64,000 nt of DNA from Luzula sylvatica (lineage: Eukaryota > Streptophyta > Magnoliopsida > Poales > Juncaceae), in assembly GCA_946800325.1 (NCBI GenBank), contig OX326961.1, positions 46,215,415 to 46,279,414 on the forward strand. Direction: 5' to 3'. The position numbers and the translations under genes are program-made. Each line of letters opens with the position of its first letter. The stretch's first letter is position 1. The notes under the pieces are model-generated. The model did no database searches, had not been told where the DNA came from, and saw only the letters and a program-made list of their open reading frames with translations. Of this stretch, positions 54,221 through 64,000 are shown piece after piece.

Positions 54221-56419
54221 TCACATTAGAGATACATTTTTACTAAACCAAAGTTTGGATTTGCACGGATTAATTTGTTGACCCGACACGAGACCAAAAG
54301 AGTGTAGGGCCTCGCTAACCCGTTCGGCTTCTTGGGAGTTAGCGGCGGCAAAGATGGTGAGGTCGTTGGCATATAAAGAGTGACTCATTTTGGGTGCGGA
54401 GAAGCCTAGTTTAACCCCATGGATATAATTAGAGTTCATAGCAAAATTTAGAGATCGTGATAATAAATCCATACCTAAAATAAATATGTACGGAGATAAA
54501 GGGCATCCTTGACGTAAACCCCGGTATGGTTTGAAGAATCCATCACCATGACCATTCATAAGGATCGAAAATTTAGTACTACGCATACACGCATCAATTA
54601 ATTTTGAAATATGTGAAGGGAAATTATATTGGAGAAGAATCGCATTGATAAAATCCAAACTCATACGGTCAAAAGCTTTTGATAGATCCGCCTTAAGCGC
54701 AAAAGAAGGAGCGCCAAAATTCCGTTGACTAAACGAGTGTAGCACTTCCTTTAGCACAATGATATTGTCGGAAATAAGGCGTTGTGGTAGGAAGGCATTT
54801 TGCTCCTCGGCAATAATGGTCATGAGACTCGGGCGTATTCGGTACACAAGGATTTTAGCAATAATTTTATAAACCATATTAAGTACGCTAATCGGTCTAT
54901 AATCGTTAATAGATTGAGGCTCGCTAAGTTTAGGGATGATAACCATGTGTGCATCTCCAAGATCTTTGGGGAGTATTCCGGTCCGAAAAAATATATGGAT
55001 CGTGGTGGATATAGGTACGAAGAGATCGGAGAGAAATGCCTTAATAAATCGACCCGTCACACCATCCGGGCCCGGACTTTTGTCAGATCCGAGATCCTTT
55101 ATGGCCTCCAAAATTTCGTCATTTGAGAGTACACCATTCATAAGAGACCGATCGGCTTCGGATACTTTGGGTAACGAATCGAGAAAGGCCGACGAATAAA
55201 CATGCGAGAGTGGAGATTTGTAATGGTGCACAAACGCACGTCGTATGGATGTCTCATTGCCCAGCCATGTACCATCGTTGAGTTGAAGCGAACGGATGGT
55301 GTTTTGGCGACGGCGAATAGAGGTTAGTTGGTGGAAATATCGGGTATTTCGATCACCACCAAGTACCCAATTAGCACGTGATCTTTGATGCCAATAAACT
55401 TCGATTTGGTCAAGGATGTTTTCGTGTATGTTATGTAGCTCTTTTTGTCTTACAAGATTGTCATGAGAAGGTAGGCTTTGCGTTAGATGCATTTCTTCTT
55501 CGATAGTTTTAAGTCGTTCAAGGGGGCAAATTCTCGAATTCTTCCAAAAAGTGAGTCCGGTTTTCATGCGCGAGTAAGCTTTCTCCCAAGTCGCGTTGGC
55601 GGATCCAAGGTGATCATGTACCACATCTTTGAAACCGGGTTCATGGAGCCACCAATGCTCAATTCGGAATGGTTTTTTGAAGCGTTTGGTTGGTACGTTG
55701 GTGCGCAAAAGAATAGGGTGATGATCACTATGGAACCGAGGGAGATGAAAAACATTGGCATCGGGATATAATTCGTTCATGGCGACGTTGACTAGACAAC
55801 GGTTGGATCGTTGTCTAATGTATTGTCCACGAAATCTTCTATTCGCCCAAGTGTACGCTGGTCCGTTGCAATCAAGATCAATGAGACCATTTCGATTGAT
55901 AAAGTTAACAAATCTCCTATTATTCACATTAAAAGAAGAAGAGCCACCATCTTTTTCGCTCATAGAAGTAATCGCGTTGAGATCTCCAATAATACACGCA
56001 TGTTCATTAGACTGAAGTTGGTTCTCAATCATCTCCCAAATTGCAGGGTTATTAACCCGGTGTGGATCTCCGTAGACACAAAGTAACTTACATTTGTAAT
56101 TTATTTTCGGGTCGAAAACATAAGCAAAAATATAATAAAAGGATTGATCTATGACTTGTATTTGTACATCGTGTTTCCATAAAAACCAAAGTCCCCCCGA
56201 AGAACCTATAGAAGAGACTATCTCATGATTTGAAAGAGTAAAACCATTAATCCGATTTTTTGCCTTCGCGGTATTACAACGAGTTTCGCAAATAAAGGCT
56301 AAGGACGAACTAGTGCTATGTAGGTAGCGGCGAAGCATGGATATTGTTGCGCGGCCTCCACTTCCGCAACAATTCCAAGAGAGTATGTCCATCATACCAA
56401 ATCTTTGATACGGAATCAA
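54221..56419 (-). pseudogene. LINE ORF2, endonuclease and reverse transcriptase part
   Basis: A 732-residue frame starts MIPYQRFGMMDILSWNCCGS. The endonuclease shows LAFICETRC, IGDLNAI and SDHHPILL. The reverse transcriptase starts near YRPISVLNMVYKIIAK and contains LKADLSKAFDRM, RGLRQGCPLSPYIF and the catalytic box as YANDLTIF. This box normally reads F/YADD. The codon at 54365-54367 is AAC instead of GAC, so the first catalytic aspartate is Asn. The frame ends at TGA 54221-54223. The same frame continues beyond with LINE-like sequence (EVERYLGIYI) to a second TGA at 54083-54085, where a Trp codon is expected. Inactive. Confidence 0.9.
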
Positions 56420-56469
56420 GGCAAATTGAAATCGTAATCGGCACCGATCGAGGGAAAGAGAATCAGCGC

Positions 56470-56665
56470 CGATCAGAGTTGATCGAAATCACTGTTCCAA
56501 AAGAGAAACGCACAAAACGTGCACTGTCACTGTCGAAATCACTGTTCACCGTCGAAATTACTGTTCACAACCAGAAATCACTGCCCCAAAAAATACTGTT
56601 CGTGTCAGAATCACTGTTCACGGCGGTCGGAATCACTGTTCGCCGTCAAAAAAAACTGTTTCGTT
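56470..56665 (-). repeat. imperfect TCACTGTTC repeats in the LINE leader
   Basis: ATCACTGTTC or close variants occur about seven times between 56484 and 56642, several as CGAAATCACTGTTC. They lie just upstream of ORF2 in the element's own promoter/leader region. Confidence 0.7.
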
Positions 56666-56883
56666 GAAATCAGAGGAGAGTAAAACAGCAACGATGCAGT
56701 CGTTTTGGCACTGATGGCCTGAGCACTCCGACGACCGCGGAGGAGCGCCGATTCAGGCGGTGGGGATGGTTTGCAGTCTAGGGGTGCAAACGAAGAGGTG
56801 CGAGTAGTTTTCTCTCCGAAGAGAAAGAGAGAGAGAGAAGAGAACCGAAATTTTATTATGGTTGTGCTTTGGAGGATAAATAT

Positions 56884-57551
56884 GACAGTGAGTTCTTTTT
56901 TAAGGTAAATATGTGAATCCTCCAATTTGATTATTTTATCTGGTACGAAGTTTCTAGAACACCAACAAAGTCAACTTTGTACGAACATGAACCATGAGCA
57001 TTCATATAATCCATCAATGGACACAAAGTCCATGTCAGTATGCAATATTTCTCTACCAACTCTCTGAGCTTTTTCCATGAAGCAAGTCCATTGACAGTAC
57101 CTCGAGAACTCGCTCCATTTGTTTGTGTGGATAGTGTTGTAGTGAATCCCAAATGGAGAAGAGGGAGCTGACTACTGACCAGAGTCCCATCAGTTCATGC
57201 CGCCTCCATTTCATCGATCTCCTTTTTTCTTCTTCATCTTTTGTTCTTTGAATTTTTCTCCTGTTGATTTATTGGGTTTTTTTGTTTGATTTTTGCAATT
57301 ATCAGATAAAGTAGCTTCGTTTTCGAATAGATCGCTTACTTGGTACGGGTAATTAAGTGGTTGGAGTAGGAAGGAGAGAAGTGTCTTTTCTTATTTATTT
57401 TTTCTTTGCTTCTTGTCGAAGCCGTAATCTTTCTGGTTTTAGAAAGTTGTACTGAGGTTTGGCGTGTGTTTAGGAGGTGGAGAAGTGAAAATTCGATTGA
57501 AATTAGTTGCAATTTGTGAAATTAATTCATTTGATTGGTGTATGGGGCGGG
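56884..57551. other. promoter and leader of the TGA gene
   Basis: The LINE sits directly upstream, so only about 670 bp of original DNA remain before the start codon. A possible upstream ORF starts at ATG 57542 (MGRDAELSFF...) overlapping the real start in another frame. Confidence 0.45.
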
Positions 57552-57893
57552 ATGCCGAGCTTTCCTTCTTCGCTGGACCGTACGCCGTATGTTTCTAAAG
57601 TTACTTTCTTTTTGCAAATCATGTTATACTTCAATTGGTTGATTTCAAAACTTTGATCTTTCACTTGATAGACTCGCCTTATAAATTATAATTCAATTGT
57701 ATCTCTTTTTTTTCTAGCGTTACAGATGGTATAAGAATGCAAAACCTAACAACAACTGAATTCAGAGCGTTTAGTCAATCAACTGGATTTCAAATCGACG
57801 ATTCTACCGAACTAAACTCAAATTCAATTGCCCAGGCCAGTACTTCCGATCTATCTCTTTTCTCCCAGTTTGATAATTTCCGCAAAGTAACAA

Positions 57894-57954
<61 letters not shown>

Positions 57955-59635
57955 AATTTCGAACTCTTCTTGATCATTAATTCATTATTGAATAATTTTT
58001 ATTTTAATTAACTGGCAGGTTCTGAATACAACTGATACTATAACCGGTTCTGCAAATTTATCTCGAGAAAAAGGTACAATGGCAGATACGAGTCCTCGAA
58101 CCGATACTTCAACTGTCGACACGGATGATAAAAGGGTAAAATATTGAGAAAAAAAAAGGATAAAAATGCAATAAAATTTAAATAGATATATTTAAGAATG
58201 TTATAAATTGCGTAGATGGAACTGGAAGGAGCAATGATGCTTTCTAATTCGAGCGATAGATCAAAAGAAAAACCCCTTGACCAAAAGGCAATTAATTCCT
58301 TACTTGATTATTTATATTAATATGCCCACATTATTTATTTGGAAATTTTGCATTGAATTATGCTTTAATTGCAAAAAGGACCCTCCATCATTTTATTTAA
58401 TGTTTTGAATTCTTTCTATAAATAGATGCTCCGTAGACTCGCTCAGAATCGCGAAGCTGCAAGAAAAAGTCGCTTGAGAAAAAAGGTCTATTTTGTATAT
58501 TATTTATTCTTAATTATTGATATTATATTTTTGCTTTAATTTTTCTTTCACTTTTATTTTGAAGGCATACGTGCAACAATTGGAAAGTAGCAAGCTCAAG
58601 CTCGCACAACTCGAACAAGAGCTTCAACGTGCTCGCCAACAAGTGCGTATTTCAATTACTTCCTTATTAATTATTTTTAATTATTTTTAATGAATTATCA
58701 TTTTAAAGGGCATCTTCATTTCGGGATCCGCAGAACAATCCCACGGCATGGGTGGAACCGGTATGTTGCTAAAATGCCCCTGCATTATGCCCAAATCGAA
58801 AAACAAAATAATAATTTCTTTTTTTATTTCGCTCAGGGGCGATGACATTTGATTTGGAGTACGGGAGATGGTTGGAAGAGCAAAACAAGCAAATAAACGA
58901 GTTGAGAAATGCCGTGAACGCCCATGCAGGGGAAGTAGACTTGAGATCGATAATCGAGGGCATAATGGTCCATTACGACGAAATCTTCAGACTCAAAACC
59001 ATCGCCGCAAAAGCGGACGTTTTTCATATCTTATCCGGAATGTGGAAGACTCCCGCCGAACGCTGCTTCCTCTGGCTCGGAGGATTCCGCTCCTCCGAAC
59101 TCTTAAAGGTTAAATATTCAAAACCGCTTACCACCATAACATACTTCGCTTACCACCTGTTTTTTATGATGATTAGTTGTTGAGGGATCAACTGGAGCCA
59201 CTCACGGAGCAACAAGTGGCGGGGCTGAACAATTTGGAGCAGTCGTCGCAGCAGGCCGAGGAGGCGCTTTCGCAGGGGATGGAAGCGTTACAACAATCTC
59301 TAGCCGATACTCTGGCGGCCTCGCTTGGTCCGTCAGGCTCGTCAGGAAATGTCGCGAATTACATGGGCCAGATGGCCATGGCCATGGGCAAACTCGGTAC
59401 TCTCGAAAGCTTCCTCCGCGAGGTATAATAACTCGTAATTAAAATTTATAATAATTGTTGTTTTATTTTTTTAATATTTTCTTGGTAGGCGGATAATTTG
59501 AGACAACAGACGTTGCAGCAACTGGTAAGGATACTGACGACGCGTCAGTCTTCGAGGGCACTTCTCGCAATACATGATTATTTTTCGAGGCTCAGAGCGC
59601 TTAGCTCTTTATGGCTTGCTCGGCCGAGGGAATAG
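57552..59635 (+). CDS. TGA2: TGA-class bZIP transcription factor, class II (TGA2/TGA2.1-like)
   Basis: Nuclear bZIP factor that binds as-1/TGACG elements and partners NPR1 in salicylate responses. Ten exons: 57552-57586, 57718-57886, 58019-58135, 58216-58287, 58426-58485, 58565-58642, 58709-58760, 58837-59108, 59177-59422, 59489-59635, giving 415 residues. The start MPSFPSSLDRTP fits the long class II form. The usual short form would start at MADTSPRTDTST in exon 3. The basic region NREAARKSR is at 139-147, followed by the leucine zipper QQLESSKLKLAQLEQELQRA. The DOG1 domain runs from about 200 to 400 (DVFHILSGMWKTPAERCFLW, GNVANYMGQMAMAMGK). It ends RALSSLWLARPRE. Intron 4 has a GC donor (AAG|GCAATT). 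A CT microsatellite lies in intron 2. Confidence 0.93.
57897..57950. repeat. (CT)n microsatellite in intron 2 of the TGA gene
   Basis: About 26 CT units start 11 bp after the exon 2 donor. Confidence 0.95.
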
Positions 59636-60657
59636 GATTCTTCGGAATCTTCTAGAAGGGTTTGGGGGTTAGTCTTACTAGGTTGATGCGACTTTTTGTA
59701 CATTGTTGTTTGTTTCGGATAATTAAATGTGGTTGTTCATGATGTGTAATTAATTATTTAGTTAATAACTTAATGTGTCACTAATAAGACTTTTTGTACA
59801 ATGGATGGAAGTTTTAAATAAAAGCCACGGTTTTAGTTCCGTACAGGAAACAAAATATATGTATATTGTTTTTGTAATTGTTTGTGATTATGGAAATTCC
59901 ATTTTGTTGTATGTATGAGGGGGGTTGCAAATTTTTGTAGATGAATTTCTTGAAGGGTACATATGGGTAAATATGAAATTATCCCTTTCCAAAGTATTAA
60001 AAGTATTATACAGCAGTACAAGAAGATAATAGAAAAGAAAAATATTTCGACTTTCTCTTGATTGGTCAAATTATAAATTAACGTGTCAAAGGATGAATTA
60101 ATGTTATTGGTTGTCAAACTATACATCACAAATTAATGTGTAATTCATGATTTAAAATTGTAATTAGTTGTCAAATTATAAATTTATATAGTTAAATCAT
60201 GGTATGACTGGCTCCGTTGAACGAAATGGAGATGATGATTGGAAGAGTTTGAACAAAGAGAATGGTGTAGGGACTTTATATGAGCAATGAGCTGAATTAG
60301 AATTTGGGCTTTTATTCTAAGAAAATATGTATTAGATAATCCCAAATTATAAATAAATAGGCTATAATGTGATTAAGTATGATTGAGGTTGGTAGTTGGT
60401 ACATCCAATGGTTGAGATGATCTCAATACAACATTATCTTCATTGTATATAAAGAGCATGCGCTCTATAAAAAATTTCGGAAGAAATCAAAAACTTTCTC
60501 CAGAAACTTCTTCTCAAACATCAAAACTCTCTCAGAAAACCCTCGATGAAAAAAGAAATCTTTTCTTTTCTAAAGAACTACTTCACGACAAAAATTATCA
60601 TACCGGTTCCAAAACTAATATCCAACTGGTATAAAAACTTCAAACAAACAACATTAA
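59636..60657. other. 3' flank of the TGA gene
   Basis: AT-rich. A frame at 60443-60634 lies in low-complexity sequence (AAACTTTCTCCAGAAAC-type words) related to 61690-61860. No supported gene. Confidence 0.5.
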
Positions 60658-61668
60658 GGGGCTGTTTGGATAGCCTTATTACCCATTGCACAAGAAATGT
60701 AATTCCTGTTGTTGATGTTTCTGTAATAAGGATTTCAATGTTATATGTTTGGATGCAAGATGTTGGAATTTCTGCTATTACAATTCTATTGTTTGGATGA
60801 TACAATTAAAATTATTGTTGTTGTAAAGAACAATAAAATAATATCTATACTAAACTAATAATCCTTCATAAAATTTAATTAATTAAACATAACTAGAAAA
60901 AATTGAACTCATAGAATTTAATTTTTTATAATAAACTTACACAAAAGATGCAATGAAAAAGTGGGAACAAATACATAAACATTTCTTTTAGAGATTATTT
61001 AATATCCCAAATTCAATCCAAATTAAATCCTAATAAAATATCCAAGAATGTCGAAGACGAGTTTAGAATCCCAACTTAAAAGACTGAAACGACTCACAAT
61101 CTGAATCGAAACCGAATTCAAGCAAAAATACCATTGATTCAATCAAAAACAAAGAAAACTGAAACTAAATTCTTATTTTTTGCTGCTTTAATTTGAGGAT
61201 AAATATTATTAAATTAGTTGTTGATCAGATTAACTATTGAAGTAATGAAGATAATTAGCACAATACCAAAAACATACATTATTCGTGGGCCACGTATGTC
61301 TTTTTTCTGCCTTTCCTCAAATTAAGAAGCCCCCACAGGCCACACATGACATGCGTACGTGTCCGCATTATAATTATCTATATCATGCAATTTATGCTTT
61401 ATTAAATCTGTTTGTATTGATTTATTATATAAAAATGCAAGATTAAGAGAGAAGTGTGACGGTTTCAGGGTCTCCCGCCAAATTCTCCATCTTCTGCCTT
61501 TCCAAACCATGCGGTTTTGATGAGTTACAGAACTGCTGCAATGAAAGATTTTAAGGAAGTAGCTATTACAAGTATATTGCAAATTACATCGTACCAAACA
61601 TTGAGAATTGAGCTATTACAGTAATTACAACAACTAACTGCCCTATCTACTTCAATCCAAACAGCCCC
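60658..61668. mobile_element. non-autonomous PIF/Harbinger-like element, 1011 bp
   Basis: The ends GGGGCTGTTTGGAT and ATCCAAACAGCCCC are exact inverses. TAA flanks both sides (60655-60657 and 61669-61671). The interior lacks coding. The end motif G.GGC.TGTTTGG and 3-bp T/A duplication resemble the elements at 1045 and 37063, but the interiors differ. Confidence 0.8.
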
Positions 61669-61671
61669 TAA

Positions 61672-62264
61672 TTCTTACAAATCTTCTCAATTAACCTCAT
61701 TTTCTCTCAAAAACCTTTCTAAAAAAATCTCTCTCCAGAATCCTTCAAAAAATCTCTCGATGGAACTTCTCAATAAACCTCATTTTCTCTAAAAAAAAAA
61801 AAACTTTCTCCAATAATCTCTTCTAGAAATCTGCAAAAAACTCTTCGAAAATCCTTCAAAAAATCTTTTTTCTTTTCTCTCTTGAAAAAAAAATCGTGGG
61901 TTTTGTTTTTAGTACCGATTTGATTTGATACCGGTACAACCTCTCGAGAAACCCTCCAAGAAACTTACTAATAATATATTTTATCCAAGGGGGGATGATG
62001 AACGGATTCAGTTTCGTCTGATATCTCAATATTATAATTGTTTTTACAATGCTTGATCCAATTATTGTTTCTTCCATATTTATTCAAGAGAAAATGTTAT
62101 GGTAACAACTTTATGCAATCAAAGCGTTCTTTATAAAGTGAAATATACATGGATTGTACACACAGAAAAAAGAGCTATTAGCATACACAAGGCATGATGA
62201 ACTGATTCCGTTATTTCTCCCATAACTTTATGCTATTTGCATTTGGAAAATTATGAAATGCCCT
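61672..62264. other. gene-free stretch with short CT/A-rich repeats
   Basis: CTCTCAAAAA, CTTTCTCCA and AAATCTCTC-like words recur between 61690 and 61870. No gene. Confidence 0.5.
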
Positions 62265-62610
62265 CCCCCCCCCCCCCCCCCCCCCCCCCACCCACCCACA
62301 CACACACACACCCATTTCACCTAATTTTTCTTGATGCCATCATCAATTAAAGTTGGATGAAATGTGTCATCATTTTGTATCCCAAATTCTCTCCAATTAT
62401 TTTTGTATTTAAATTTTGATAATTTTAATTGAAATTTAATTCATTATACCATTGATTAGTTTAATTAGAAACTAATTAATTAAAATTAATTAGAGTCATT
62501 ATTAATTGGAAAAAGTGTGCGGGTGCAAATTGATAATTCATTTCACCCAAAATGATTTCATGGTGTCATGATAATGACATCATGAAATCACGAAGGAAAT
62601 TAGTGGACAT
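62265..62610. mobile_element. C-tract and foldback element related to the STR12 intron element
   Basis: A run of about 25 C (62265-62289), then CCCA/CA repeats, leads into AT-rich DNA. Near the right end GGGTGCAAATTGATAATTCA and the hairpin GATTTCATGGTGTCAT/ATGACATCATGAAATC (about 62559-62594) repeat the layout seen, inverted, at 48759-48814. Confidence 0.45.
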
Positions 62611-63248
62611 AATAGAATGCCTCTTTGCATTTTAGCATGCAAATGATATGACGAACGGATTCATTTCTTTCTCCCTAAAAGGTTTGCTTTGTCAAGTGAT
62701 TATATAGCGGGCATTTTGGGCCGAGATATTTATTTGTAGGTCAGGAGTTTTTTTTAGATATCATAGTTTATGTTTGTAAAATAGAAGAAGGATATACAAG
62801 TTTTCATGAATTTTTTTAATTTTTTTTTAATTTGGTTCCCTGTTATCTGTTAGATTTGCCTCGAAAAAATTATGTTTGTCGAACTAAATTTTTGTTCGGT
62901 ATTTTTTTAATTATTATTTTGGGAGTAATGATATGATTACATAAATCAATTACAAATTTGACAAAAATATTTAAATTTGTATTTGATTTGAAACATAAAC
63001 TTGAATCACATGATTAACTAATATCACAAATTTAAATATTCATGTTCAATTTATGATTGAATTATGTAGCCATTACCATACACTCGTAATGTATGTCGTG
63101 GTTGCAGCTGTTTTATTTGCTTTTACGTTTCTAAAAAATATTAATAGACTACGAATAGAACTGATATCAAGACAAATAGAACAAAAAATTATGTCGAGTA
63201 CCTTGCTCACAGTCTCTTTATTATTTATATATAGGGAAATTTTACTTT
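62611..63248. other. gene-free stretch
   Basis: It contains the AGTAATGATATGATTACATA dispersed repeat (about 62926) also seen near 40790. No gene. Confidence 0.5.
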
Positions 63249-63557
63249 TCGCCCCCATTTCCCCCCACTATTAACGATATGTATCATATTCGTGAATAGT
63301 GTGGTGTGGTTTTAATTTCCTTCTCCAATTTGCACCCCCCATTTCAATTGACGATTAATTGTGCTTTGAATTAACGGTTAATTCAAATGCAATTAGTGAT
63401 TAATATAATTATATTAGTCATCAATATAATTAATAACTTCAATTAACCATCAATTCAAATGGGGGGTGTATATTTTTGGGAGATGGTTATCATTCCCCCC
63501 CCCTCCCCCCCACCACACACACACCACCACCATCGTGAATAGTGGGGGGCACGGTAA
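63249..63557. mobile_element. foldback element with C-rich ends
   Basis: The left end CGCCCCCATTTCCCCCCACT, continuing into ATTAACGA, is mirrored by TCGTGAATAGTGGGGGGCA at the right. An inner pair CCCCCCATTTCAATTGACGA / CCATCAATTCAAATGGGGGG forms a second stem. TCCAATTTGCACCC is shared with the STR12 intron element. Non-coding. Confidence 0.55.
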
Positions 63558-63824
63558 ATAACCTCATTCTATGGTACGGGCATTTTTTCCATGAAGGGAC
63601 AAGATTTAAACTCTAAAATCAATCCAACGATCCACAATGATTGTGAGTAATTGAGATGTACGGTAAAAAAGGGCATAATTGCCATTTCATCTTCATTATC
63701 CACACTCTGTCCCCCACTCTCCGTTTGATTGTGTCCTCGTCCCTTTCCTTTTCTGCTCTTCACTTAGTTCAACAGTTCAAGCCTCAAGGTCACATTCTCT
63801 CTCTTTCTCCACAATACAACACAA

Positions 63825-63881
63825 ATGAGCGGAAATCACAGAACTCCTCCTTCAAAGCGTTTTGTCTCTAAAGTCAATTAA
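63825..63881 (+). other. short ORF, perhaps a leader uORF of a gene beyond the window
   Basis: ATG at 63825 opens an 18-codon frame (MSGNHRTPPSKRFVSKVN) ending TAA. It follows a CT-rich leader-like stretch (63730-63810), and similar CT/TTC-rich sequence continues to the window end. This suggests the 5' region of a plus-strand gene starting after 64000. Speculative. Confidence 0.25.
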
Positions 63882-64000
63882 GCCCAATCTCACATGTTCT
63901 TCCTCTTCTTTTCAATTGCTTCCATGTATTTTGAAGTCTTCATTTTTGTCTCTAAAGTCCAGTCTTTTTGTTCGGTTATTTCTTTTCTTTGAAGGAGTCA

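Larger units (their letters stand above)
52315..56883 (-). mobile_element. L1-type LINE with 14-bp target duplication
   Basis: TGGAGGATAAATAT occurs at 52315-52328 and again exactly at 56870-56883, marking the target duplication. Between them lies a 4.54 kb element on the minus strand. It has a leader of about 450 bp (56869-56420), a long ORF2 (endonuclease plus reverse transcriptase), a broken downstream part with zf-RVT and RNase H regions, and a short A tail (A7) after CTTTATGC. There is no ORF1. The 3' end abuts the duplication exactly, as expected for target-primed insertion. Confidence 0.93.

Noticed and set aside
54800..56086. Plus-strand frames within the LINE
   Set aside because: Antisense to ORF2; no recognisable motifs.

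Overview
This 64 kb window is nuclear DNA of a flowering plant, almost certainly a eudicot. The background is very AT-rich, genes carry many short GT-AG introns, there is a eukaryotic tRNA gene, and every recognisable protein belongs to a land-plant family (CIPK, calmodulin, SnRK1 beta, VQ, GAUT, rhodanese/PpiC, TGA bZIP). Many short TIR elements lie between genes. I cannot name the species; an asterid is a guess. Gene models below were built by hand by joining exons with consistent reading phase.

Layout. 1-7.6 kb holds no gene but several inverted-repeat elements. 8.6-11.3 kb (+) is a 14-exon CBL-interacting kinase closest to CIPK3. It converges on an FSH-type serine hydrolase (11.8-13.3 kb, -), followed by an ordinary 149-residue calmodulin (13.9-14.9 kb, -). 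15.6-17.7 kb is tandem-repeat DNA plus a GC-rich inserted segment. 19.5-20.8 kb (-) is a four-exon protein with a VARLMGLD motif (TRM/DUF3741 type). 21-27 kb is largely gene-free. 27.0-28.6 kb (-) is an SnRK1 beta subunit. 29.15-30.71 kb is a complete but defective hAT transposon with 8-bp target duplication. 30.8-34.6 kb (-) is a pair of VQ (SIB1-like) genes with a relic of a third copy between them. 36.9-38.7 kb is a large AT-rich element headed by a 124-bp palindrome. 43.0-45.3 kb (+) is a GAUT1-like galacturonosyltransferase with a shortened stem. 47.5-49.3 kb (+) is a chloroplast PpiC-rhodanese protein (STR12 type), followed by tRNA-Ala(CGC) at 49.9 kb (-). 52.3-56.9 kb (-) is a LINE flanked by a perfect 14-bp target duplication. 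57.6-59.6 kb (+) is a class II TGA bZIP factor with an N-terminal extension and a GC-AG intron. The last 4 kb is transposon-derived and ends in what may be the leader of a gene beyond the window.

There is no operon-like logic. Three genes (CIPK3-like kinase, calmodulin, SnRK1 beta) act in calcium or energy kinase signalling, and two (VQ/SIB1, class II TGA) act in salicylate-type defence transcription. I regard this as coincidence unless synteny shows otherwise. No unknown multi-gene system was found. The most unusual features are the palindrome element, a GATACG-rich TIR family present three times, the VQ relic, the GAUT1 stem loss, the LINE without an ORF1, and the GC-AG intron.
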